In this document: positions 30,207 to 38,801 of the stretch, piece after piece
Layout: the number at the start of each line of letters is the position of its first letter
Numbering within the stretch: the first letter of the stretch is position 1
From: Cylindrotheca closterium
Taxonomy: Eukaryota; Bacillariophyta; Bacillariophyceae; Bacillariales; Bacillariaceae
Direction of reading: 5' to 3'
Assembly (NCBI GenBank): GCA_933822405.4
Contig: CAKOGP040001758.1
Coordinates: 515,007-579,006, forward strand
Length of the DNA: 64,000 nt
Position numbers and translations under genes: made by a program
The notes under the pieces: generated by a model
Told to the model about the DNA's origin: nothing
The model's database searches: none
The model's input: only the letters and a program-made list of their open reading frames with translations

Positions 30207-30713
30207 AATGAATTTACAGTATACAGGCAGGCATCAAATCAAGATGGAATATCGAAAGTTGGACTTGCGATAGAACTTTTTGACGCTAGGAAAAAAATGG
30301 CCTCAGCTTGATGGCCTGCTCTCCCATTTTCGCTGTTCTTGGAACTGGCTGCAATGCGTTCAGGTTAGGCGTGGGAAGGTAGTACGATTGCAACTATTAT
30401 GAGTGTATAATAGCTTAATAATACATAATAGAACAGCACATTCAATTCAAGGTCTACGAATTAGAACTCTAAAACCGTCTGACTTTAGTCGTTGTTTCGA
30501 TTCTTTGGATTCTTTGGTGTCGGAATTGACAACTTTCTTATTTCCACCAAGGGCACTCGAATACGCGAATGGATTAATCAGTCGGGAGCGACGAAGGGGC
30601 CACAGATCAATCGCGTACTGTGCAAGGTGAATTGTGGGCGAACATACAGTATGAACCAGATTGTCGCTCAGCCTCCGAGTCGTCATTCAAATATTCGTTA
30701 TTCCATTCGTTGT
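30207..30713. other. Convergent intergenic region, no gene seen
   Basis: 507 bp between the Gly-zipper gene and the SET gene, which converge. Short open frames on both strands lack coding character. Both genes' terminators/polyadenylation sites should lie here. Confidence 0.4.
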
Positions 30714-32117
30714 TCAACCAAAGTGTCGCTGGCGTACTGCCAAGAATGTATTCTTGACAAACTCATTATGCCTCAGAATGAGAGGTAGTCTGGGGTGCTT
30801 GTCAAAACTTCGCCCGAATGCCTTGGACGACAAATCATTCAGTTCGTTGAGAAAGGTATCTAGGTGCTCCCATAATTTGGAACTGGTTTCCGAGTAATAT
30901 TGTTCGTGGATCCTCTCCTTGATGGCTTCGTATTGGTCCGCATTTCCATCTCCTGATTGTTGGAGACAGAGATGCGCTTGGTAGAACTCGTTTCGCTGCT
31001 CCAACTGTCCTTGTTCTGTCAGTACTTGATACAACAAGACATCCCATACTTCGGATGACACGTCTCCTGATTCCTTGTAGAATAACATGCGATCATATGC
31101 ATAGCCAAGGTTGATCAGTTCGTCATTGACGTGTGGTACAAAGATTTTGCAGAATGTGGCTGGAGATGACTCGTCCAAGAATCCATACTTTGCCAGCAAG
31201 TGCGACGGATTGGTTGGGTCAGCATAGCTCATGCAAAGCGGTGACCCAGCGGGCGTGTCCCTGGTTGTTTGGACAAGACAGTTGCCTGATGCATCGTAGG
31301 TGTATTCAACTGAGGCATTAGTTCCATGATTGACCAAATCCGCCATTGGGACAATGCGCAGGTCGCCACTACCATCGTCGGCTTCGAAACTGCGGGTAGA
31401 TACAATCTGAAACGCCCATTTCCACAGGTCGGGATTGCCGCGGGTTTCCACACTCAAAAAAGGGACCTTCTTGACAGACAAACGGTTCAGCCGCACCCGC
31501 TCTGCTTGGGCTAGAGAACCTACTAGAGGAGGAATACATTTGTAACAAAAGGCCGTCATACCGACACCATTGCAGAACCACCGTGGCAATGAATTCAGAT
31601 AAGGAAACCAGGGACTCTGGTCGCCACGTTCCCATTCGTACAAAATCTTGAGCATCAAGTAGTATTGTGGCAGCTCTGTTTCCGCTCCATTTTTGTACAA
31701 AATACTTTCTGCTTCCTCCTGCCGTCCAAATTCTTGCACCGCCTGATTGCTGGAAAGTATCATTTCTTGGGGAATGAATAAGACAGGACTTTTTGCAGGA
31801 AGATTTTCGTTGGTCATGAGGGCGACATCCAAAACACCATCTATCGTTTCACCAGTCAATTGAAGTCCACTAGCGCGCTGAACTCCACAGGCGGATGCCC
31901 ATTCTTCCAAGGGGCCAAGATCCCGATCAGCAGTCTCTGAAATGTCCACGTGTTGATGACGCTTGCTCCTGGATTCTCGTCCAGGTATTCTTCGATAGTC
32001 AGCGCTGTGGCGTATATTCGAGCATGGGGAAAGAAATGCAGCAGCTTTGACTATTGCCAATTGGATTTGGATGGTCCCCAGCAAGCTGACAAACAACCAT
32101 GGTTTCATTATTGTCAA
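30714..32117 (-). CDS. SET-domain methyltransferase, Rubisco-LSMT type, probably plastid-targeted
   Basis: 467 residues. The N-terminus is a secretory signal (FVSLLGTIQIQLAIVKAAAF) followed by 'AAAF|LSP', the cleavage context of diatom plastid pre-sequences, with a Ser/Arg-rich transit-like stretch after it. The body fits SET proteins of the Rubisco large-subunit/aldolase lysine-methyltransferase group. It has an upstream SET half, then 'RIVPMADLVNHGTNASVEY', the conserved NH motif that binds S-adenosylmethionine. Next comes 'GSPLCMSYADPTNPSHLLAK', then 'YGFLDES', the conserved YGF-type segment. A helical substrate-binding domain follows. The likely role is lysine methylation of a stromal protein. 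The substrate is not known. Confidence 0.85.
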   Translation of the reverse strand: MTIMKPWLFVSLLGTIQIQLAIVKAAAFLSPCSNIRHSADYRRIPGRESRSKRHQHVDISETADRDLGPLEEWASACGVQRASGLQLTGETIDGVLDVALMTNENLPAKSPVLFIPQEMILSSNQAVQEFGRQEEAESILYKNGAETELPQYYLMLKILYEWERGDQSPWFPYLNSLPRWFCNGVGMTAFCYKCIPPLVGSLAQAERVRLNRLSVKKVPFLSVETRGNPDLWKWAFQIVSTRSFEADDGSGDLRIVPMADLVNHGTNASVEYTYDASGNCLVQTTRDTPAGSPLCMSYADPTNPSHLLAKYGFLDESSPATFCKIFVPHVNDELINLGYAYDRMLFYKESGDVSSEVWDVLLYQVLTEQGQLEQRNEFYQAHLCLQQSGDGNADQYEAIKERIHEQYYSETSSKLWEHLDTFLNELNDLSSKAFGRSFDKHPRLPLILRHNEFVKNTFLAVRQRHFG

Positions 32118-32328
32118 GTGACGATTGTGTGTGGATAAATCCTCCGATTGGATGGGATTCTCGTTTCCTCCTTGTTTGACTCGTTAGACGCGTCTTGCAT
32201 CGCCAGATTACCCGCATCGTCATTTTTCGATCATGATTATAATGTATTAAAATATTAATACATACTGTACATATCTCTTTCTCACTTCTTGCAGACTGAA
32301 CCCAGGTTGGAAGACGGAAGATCGAAGA
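32118..32328. promoter_or_regulatory. Divergent promoter region between the SET and SDF2-like genes
   Basis: 211 bp between opposite start codons. An AT-rich stretch lies at about 32235-32275 (aatgtattaaaatattaatac), upstream of the SDF2-like start. No other element is identified. Confidence 0.4.
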
Positions 32329-33268
32329 ATGGTTAGATTTTCAGCTCTCCTTGTGGCTACACTCTGCTTATTCACAGTTACTTTTGCAGGTAGGATTTTA
32401 TGCGTGGAATATGTGCGGGTTTTCAGTTTTGTGGAACGAGGAAGGTTGTCATGTCACATGATTTGCACTGATGTAACAGCAATATCTGTCTCACTCTTTC
32501 GAATACACTCCTTTCAATAACTGCTACAAAGACGACGATGAAGAGTTTGTCACATGCGGTTCTGCTGTTAAGCTCAGTCACTACGAATCAAAAGCTCAGA
32601 CTCGGCAAGAACACTTTTTGAATAGTGAAGGAAAGAACCTTGGAAGTGGAAGTGGTCAGCAAATTGTGACTGCCGTGACAAGTCCGACAACCACAAACGC
32701 TCTCTGGTGGATCCGTGGACCAAACGATCCCGAAAGTCGTTTCAACGAAATCTTGGCGTGCAAGTCTGGAAAGCCTGCCGAGACGATCCAATGTGGCAGC
32801 ATTCTAAGGTTGACTCATCTCAACAGCCTTCGAAACTTGCATTCCCACGACGTGCGGTCACCTTTGTCGAGACAACAAGAAGTTTCTGGTTACGGGCAAG
32901 GCGATGGAGTGGGAGACAATGGAGATGATTGGAAATTGATTTGCAATTCTGGACATTGGAAGCGAGGAGAAATGTTTCAGCTGCTCCATGTCGATTCGAA
33001 GCGTTATCTTGGAGCCTCCAGCACCGTCAAGGTAAATTTCTATGTGTTCGTTTTTCAATGATGACGTTATCCTATTCATGACTATGATCGTTGTTCTAAC
33101 GAATGATCTTCTAACTACTTTTTTTACCTCGTTCTCGTTCATCAGTTTACTCATCAAAACTGTGGACACAACTGTCCCATATTGAACCATCTAGAAGTTT
33201 TTGGCCGGGCTCAAAAGGACAATTATGCGAATTGGTCTGTGGAGATGGGTGTTCATCTGTCTTCTTGA
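32329..33268 (+). CDS. SDF2-like MIR-domain ER protein, copy 1
   Basis: Three exons: 32329-32389, 32532-33031 and 33146-33268; 227 residues. Exon 1 encodes almost only the signal peptide (MVRFSALLVATLCLFTVTFA). The acceptor at 32531 is the one that keeps the frame; earlier AG sites lead to a stop. The mature protein starts DDDEEFVTCGSAVKLSH and has three MIR repeats: 'GSGSGQQIVTAVTS', 'LRNLHSHDVRSPLSRQQEVS' and 'DDWKLIC'. SDF2/SDF2L1 proteins act with ER chaperones (ERdj3, BiP) in protein folding and O-mannosylation quality control. No HDEL-type retention signal is present (it ends HLSS). Confidence 0.9.
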
Positions 33269-33455
33269 GGACTTCCATTGATTTTTAAAACTTTTGATTT
33301 GAATCTGCATGCATCCTCCTAGTTAGTAGTTTGACTTGTTCGACCAACACTGGATCGTCTTGCATCGCCAGACAAGTCATCGTGTCGTCATTTTTCGATC
33401 GTAATCTTTCTCACTATGAAAACCGGACGCAAGTTGGAAGACGAAAGCAGGAAGA

Positions 33456-34379
33456 ATGGTTAGATTTTCAGCTATTCTTTTGGTTACACTCTGTTTATTC
33501 ACAATTGCTTTTGCAGGTAGGATCTTATGCGTGGAATATGTGCGGGTTTTCACTTTTGTGGAACGATAAAGGCTGGCATCTTGCCTGATTTATGCAATTG
33601 TGAGGATCCAGCAACAGGTTTCTCACTCTTTCGGATGTGCCGCTTTTAACAACTGCTACAAAGACGATGATGAAGAGTTTGTCACATGTGGTTCTGCTGT
33701 TAAGCTCAGTCACTACGAATCAAAAGCTCAGACTAAGAAAGAACATTTCTTGAGTAGTGAAACAGGAAAGCAACTAGGAAGTGGAAGTGGTCAGCAAATT
33801 GTGACTGCCGTAGCAAATCCGACAGTGACAACCGCTCTCTGGTGGATCCGTGGACCAAACGACCCCGAAAGTCGTGGCAACGAAATCGTGGCGTGCAAAT
33901 CTGGTAAACCTGCCGAGAAGATCCAATGCGGCAGCATTCTAAGGTTGACTCATCTCAACAGCTTGCGGAACTTGCATTCCCACGACGTGCGATCACCTTT
34001 GTCAAGGCAGCAAGAAGTTTCTGGTTATGGTGAAGGCGATGGAATGGGAGACAATGGAGATGATTGGAAGTTGATTTGCAATTCTGGACATTGGAAGCGA
34101 GAAGAAATGTTTCAGCTGCTCCATGTCGATTCGAAGCGTTATCTTGGAGCCTCCAGCACCGTCAAGGTAAATTTACTGATGACGTTTCCCTTTTCATGAC
34201 AATGAACATTGTTCTAACCAATGATCTTCTTGCTACCATTTTTACCCCGTAATAAGTTTACTCATCAAAACTGTGGACACAGCTGCCCCATATTGAACCA
34301 TCTAGAAGTTTTTGGCCGGGCTCAGAAGGATAATTATTCAAATTGGTTTGTGGAGATGGGCGTTCATTTATCTTCTTGA
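33456..34379 (+). CDS. SDF2-like MIR-domain ER protein, copy 2
   Basis: Three exons: 33456-33516, 33664-34166 and 34257-34379. It is a tandem duplicate of the previous gene, with the same exon-intron phases; even much of the intron sequence is conserved, so the duplication is recent. The signal peptide exon differs by a few conservative changes. The mature protein has the same three MIR repeats and ends HLSS. Both copies have intact splice sites and frames. Possible differences in expression cannot be read from the sequence. Confidence 0.9.
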
Positions 34380-34897
34380 GGACTTTGAATGAACTGTCTT
34401 TTCTATAATTTAGAGATTGTATTAATTCAAAGTAATTCGTGCTGTAGTAGAACAATCCTAATCCATTATGTACCGTATGGGTACGTACAACAATGTCATT
34501 GGATAATATCGAAAGTGCGTAGCGTACGTAGTTCACTGCAAAAGCCGTGGAAAAATAGATTAAGATCTCGATTGAGTCACCGCGATGGTATCACCTTGGC
34601 GGAGTCTGAGCAGAAACAATGATTCATTCCGCCATCTTCATTGCCAACCCCACGCACCGCTATCTTGAAGTTATCTTCTGCTTGGGACGAGGATTGTAAT
34701 GGAGCTCGTTAAGCTTGCGGTCGCTCTCGAAACAGCTGATCCACATCAGCGCATCGGTGTGTGTTCTTTGGAGAAGGATTTCGACGAACATGATGCTTTG
34801 GAGACTCCGAGATTCAGAGAGTTCCGGTCCTCTGTTTATTTGGATGCAAGGGTGGTGATTTCTGCTTTTCTGCAACCTAGAGTATTCATGCGTTCCA
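34380..34897. other. Convergent intergenic region, no gene supported
   Basis: 518 bp between SDF2-like copy 2 and the carrier gene. A plus-strand open frame from 34699 runs into the carrier gene's 3' end antisense and is not called. Confidence 0.4.
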
Positions 34898-35974
34898 CTA
34901 GTCGCCATGGATCTGGCTGTTTCGTCCTACTCCAAAGAGCCACAATGCCCCCTCGTAAACGCTGAAGCGGATGCTGCTCACAAGGAAGGCGCGATAAATG
35001 GAAACCCTAGCTCCAGAGTATAACGCCATAATCCCACGCTCTTTCATCAGCGTCGAAAACACCTTCTGAAATCCATCCTTAGGTGGTAACGATTGACGTT
35101 GCACTCCCGCTCGAACAGAATCGACTGGAAAGCTTAATCCCCACGCCGAAGCACCAGCACATCCTCCAGCAATTGGTACAGCCATTTGAAGGTTTCCAAA
35201 GGACGATTTTGATAGCTCTTCTCTAACTCCTTCATATACAAAGAAATAATTTGCAAGGAATATAACCTGCCACAAAGTGTTGATGGTGTGTCCCGTGTAA
35301 ATAACACCAACTCCATGTTCTTGTATGAGTGTCTTGACACAGTGATACGATGACGTGTATTGCTTCTTTGTGATGTTGTCCAGTTGCATTTGAGTCTACA
35401 ATCATTATATGACGCAGTCGTTCAAATAGATCAAGCGTGAGTATTGCGGTGAGTATAGCGTTCCGATGTTGCCAAAACGACCCGATATCTTGGCGCACTC
35501 ACCTTGACAAGGTTTTCAACCGTCGAAAAGATGCCACCAATGGGGCCACAAGAGATCCCAGCCAGACTATTTCGATAATCCCATCCAGGCTTGGCACCAT
35601 ACAGTTGTCTCCAAAACGCATATTGCGGAAAGGTTATCGTGGTCAGGATGGAAATGGAGATGAGAGGTGGCCACAATCCTTTGTAAAGTGCGAGCATCCC
35701 TTCCTTTCTCACAACGTTTCGGCCGACTTTGAAAATGGAGGTTTGACTTGTACTTCCAGTCTGCATCCGAGTCTTCACCAAATCAAAGGGGAAGCCAATG
35801 ACTGTCCCGATTATTCCAGCGCTCAAACCAGCTTTGAAACAAGGGAAAAAATATGAGTTCTCTGAAGATTCATATTGTGGAACTCATTATTCTTATCAAC
35901 ACGTCACTCCAGATGCTTGGTGGAAACTTACCCAAAGCCTCTTCGCGAAGATGAAGACCATTTTGCGACTTCAT
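34898..35974 (-). CDS. Mitochondrial carrier family (SLC25-type) protein
   Basis: Three exons read on the minus strand: 35974-35932, 35831-35503 and 35395-34898; introns are GT-AG (35832-35931 and 35396-35502) and keep the frame, joining 'ENLVK|TQMQLD'. The product is about 289 residues, normal for the family. Three carrier repeats are visible, with signatures 'GFPFDLVKTRMQ' (repeat 1), 'VENLVKTQMQ' (degenerate repeat 2, lacking the Pro) and 'SFPVDSVRAGVQRQ' (repeat 3). Such proteins exchange metabolites across the inner mitochondrial membrane. The substrate cannot be assigned; the overall form resembles the carnitine/ornithine/basic amino-acid group. Start chosen at the first ATG after an in-frame stop. 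Confidence 0.85.
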
Positions 35975-36173
35975 CTCTATGCTTTCAAGTTGTGTTTGAA
36001 AGAGAGGTGATGATCCAGGTAGCAGCACTTCCTTGCATAGGTTGGTTAGTGATGAGGTAATGCGCCCTCAACCAAAATGAAGTGTTTGATTCAGGTCGTC
36101 CTTCATCATCATCAAATCCTCCGGCATCACATAAAATACACATTTTGCATAACAAAGAAACGGCAGTCTTGTT

Positions 36174-36291
36174 GGATACGACCATACCAACATGACAGCA
36201 CCGCTTCCCGTCCGCTCAGCGAAGTTAAGCATGTTCGGGCCTGGTTAGTACTACGGTGGGGGACCACGTTGGAATCCCAGGTGTTGTATTC
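36174..36291 (+). rRNA. 5S ribosomal RNA gene
   Basis: 118 nt beginning ggatacgacc and ending gtgttgtattc; the two ends pair as helix I of 5S rRNA. The conserved internal control region is present: 'ccgctcagcgaagttaagca' and 'gggcctggttagtac', then 'ggtgggggaccacg' and 'ggaatcccaggtg'. A run of four T directly after the 3' end (36292-36295) serves as the RNA polymerase III terminator. Only one copy lies in the window, between protein genes rather than in a tandem array or linked to other rRNA genes. Confidence 0.95.
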
Positions 36292-36295
36292 TTTT
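36292..36295 (+). terminator. RNA polymerase III T-run terminator of the 5S gene
   Basis: Four consecutive T immediately after the mature 3' end, the minimal pol III termination signal. Confidence 0.75.
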
Positions 36296-36540
36296 GGTGA
36301 TTTTTGCATAATCTTACAAACCGACTAGAGCCGTCTCTTTTGCAGCCATTCACTGTACAAATTGTGCCAGCGCGCAACTGATCCTTGTTACTGCAGTGGT
36401 AGGCTACTACAAGGAGGTACTGTATTACACTACATATCAAAGACCTCCGTCCTTCGGTCTGTTCCACCACTAAACAATATCATAGGTATCATGTACTGTT
36501 AACCTGAAAACTATAGATTATCACGATTGGCACTACTCCC

Positions 36541-38349
36541 CTAGAGCTCGAAACTTTCCTCGTGCAAATCAAAGGTGACACGGACGTCATCGCCATCGCT
36601 GCAAGAGTACTTCCGGCAAGCATGCTGTATCTCTTCAATCATCGGTCCACAGCAAACCACCGAAACTCGAGAATATCCCAATCGAAAGGCATCCTTTCGA
36701 GTTTGCTCAAAGATTTGGTCCCATTGTGGTCTTTTGCCATGAAACACAGTCGCAGTTGGAGTTTTTTCCGAGGGTGGTGAATCAGCCGGTACGGATGTCA
36801 AATACAGGTCTGTCTCGACCAATCGCCCGCTTCTGCCATTGTTCAAGTTTCTTTTGCTTCTCTGGTTCTCTTCATCCTTGACGCTTTGTGTGCTTTCTAG
36901 GAGCTGTGATGGGGCAAACTTCGAATTTGGCTTGCTGATAGCAACTGTGCTTGCAGAATGGTTGTGCCACAAAGCATCTGGCAACGCATCTTTGACGAGC
37001 TCCCATTCGCGAACAGACCACACAAAGCGAAGCTTGGCGACCTTGTCCTTTGTTAGCAGCCACTTTGCGATGCTGAGACAAGTGGAACCGCCGACTCCAC
37101 CGCCAATGCACAAGACTACATGCTTCCGCTCTGGTGCATACAGGTCAATTCCCATGGATCCGTACGGACCTTCCACAAACAATCGCACATCTTTTGTAGC
37201 GTCAGGACTTCCCGAGGAAACGTCCCTACTGCTTGTCTTATTGGATGACGACAGTATGGAATATTCGAGCAGGCGATTAGTCCATGGACCTGACGCGCGA
37301 ACGTAGGCTACCACTTCATCCTCATCCACTTCAGGAGCGGAGGCGATTGACAATGGATGAAAGACAAGCTTATCCGCGAATGGGAGCCCAATCTTGACAA
37401 ACTGCCCAGGTTGATAAAAGAAGGAACTTGTCTTTGGCCAAGAGAGGCGGACAATTCCAGTTTCACTAAGTTGCTTGACGGTTCCCTTGTGGGGATACCT
37501 CCAGCCTGCCTTGTAGGCATATCGATATAAGACATCCGCAGCCCATGCAATGACCAACGGCACCGAGACTCCAAAGTGAATTATCCCCATTACAAGAAGT
37601 GCCACACTGAACAGGATATGGGATAACAGCCAAAAGTAGTATGTTTTGCGACGTAGGATGGCAAACATACTGGTGACAGTCAAGAGCGCCATGGCTAGAG
37701 TCAGATAGGTTCCCGACCAGTTGTCCGACCCAGTGATGAACCATTCCACCACACTGCTCAATGTCATTGGCTCACCTGCATTCGCAGCAGCTGCAATATC
37801 GGGGGCCGCATCGCCGGAATCCCCATCGAGATCGAATCGATTCGCATAGGCCATCCATCCATGCAAGGTTGCCACTGCTACAGCGATAATGGATGCAATC
37901 TTGTGAAAGGGAATCATGCGATCAAAGCTGAGTCCGAACAAGTAAATTGCCACGGAAGCAATTTGTTTTTGTCCCAGACCAAAGGCTACCAAAAGTGAGA
38001 CTTGGGCAAGACCTCCAGAACCTTCCACAACATCCTCGCCACCACTCTCCATGACCAAGGAGTAATACAAAGCAACAGGTAGTTGGAGCAAGATGATGGT
38101 ATAAAGTAACGCTTGTCCAATAGTTGTGCTTGGAAGCCTTGCTCCCAAACAGGCCGGAAACACGGGCAGTCGCAAGCATGCAGAAAGATGGGACCATCTC
38201 ATTCGGTTGTGAGCCCACCAAATGGGAAACCACCATTCGGATTGTTGGGAGGAGTATGGTAGTAGTGAGGACGTTAATGATGATGATGCTTCCTGTTCTT
38301 TTTCCGCTTTCAAGTCGATGTCGTGGAGTTTCTCATTGCTTGACATCAT
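36541..38349 (-). CDS. Ferric reductase / NADPH oxidase-type flavocytochrome
   Basis: The product starts at 38349 (MMSSNEKLHD), about 602 residues; the frame extends upstream but without an ATG. The N-terminal cytoplasmic part is followed by about six TM helices. Two haem-binding His pairs with the typical H-x13-H spacing are visible: in 'FHKIASIIAVAVATLHGW' and in 'SHILFSVALLVMGIIHFG'. Then come the FAD-binding motif 'HPLSIAS', the NADPH motif 'CIGGGVGGST' and the C-terminal 'VCCGP'. This set defines the FRE/NOX superfamily, which moves electrons from NADPH across a membrane to Fe(III), Cu(II) or oxygen. No EF-hands, so a metal reductase is more likely than a NOX. Substrate unproven. Confidence 0.9.
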   Translation of the reverse strand: MMSSNEKLHDIDLKAEKEQEASSSLTSSLLPYSSQQSEWWFPIWWAHNRMRWSHLSACLRLPVFPACLGARLPSTTIGQALLYTIILLQLPVALYYSLVMESGGEDVVEGSGGLAQVSLLVAFGLGQKQIASVAIYLFGLSFDRMIPFHKIASIIAVAVATLHGWMAYANRFDLDGDSGDAAPDIAAAANAGEPMTLSSVVEWFITGSDNWSGTYLTLAMALLTVTSMFAILRRKTYYFWLLSHILFSVALLVMGIIHFGVSVPLVIAWAADVLYRYAYKAGWRYPHKGTVKQLSETGIVRLSWPKTSSFFYQPGQFVKIGLPFADKLVFHPLSIASAPEVDEDEVVAYVRASGPWTNRLLEYSILSSSNKTSSRDVSSGSPDATKDVRLFVEGPYGSMGIDLYAPERKHVVLCIGGGVGGSTCLSIAKWLLTKDKVAKLRFVWSVREWELVKDALPDALWHNHSASTVAISKPNSKFAPSQLLESTQSVKDEENQRSKRNLNNGRSGRLVETDLYLTSVPADSPPSEKTPTATVFHGKRPQWDQIFEQTRKDAFRLGYSRVSVVCCGPMIEEIQHACRKYSCSDGDDVRVTFDLHEESFEL

Positions 38350-38801
38350 TACTTGGTAAAAAAATTGTAGTAATATTATTGTTTTGACAAGAAAGCTTTT
38401 GTGATTGATGGATTTTATGGACCAATCATCATCCAATTGGTGCTTTGGTCGATCGTGCCTAAATCGGCACCGCTACTTTTGTTGATCGCAATATTCCATT
38501 CGTTCACATCATATATATGTTGCACGGCTTTCACTGGACATGGAAGTAGATGGGACTCCCATCACTTCCAATTGAAATTGGAAAAGCGAATCCGTATCCA
38601 TTATTGTGATCAAAGCGTGACAGGTGAAGGACATCCAAACTGGCATAGGAACCCGGAGTCTTGGGTCTTTTGGCAAGTATTCGGCGAGGTGATTTTAGGT
38701 GAATTGTGATACGACAATAACAGTGACAAGTAACAAACATACACTTTGACAAAAAATCACCTTTCCAATAAGCACAATACACTGAAGAGTCTTACACTAT
38801 A
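38350..38801. promoter_or_regulatory. Divergent promoter region, reductase / UBL polyprotein 1
   Basis: 452 bp between opposite start codons. No gene is seen; a short perfect inverted element cca-attg-aaattg-style 'ccaattgaaattgg' lies near 38567-38580. Nothing else specific. Confidence 0.4.

Noticed and set aside
34699..34965. 88-codon plus-strand ORF at the carrier gene end
   Set aside because: Runs antisense into the carrier coding region and has no supporting feature.
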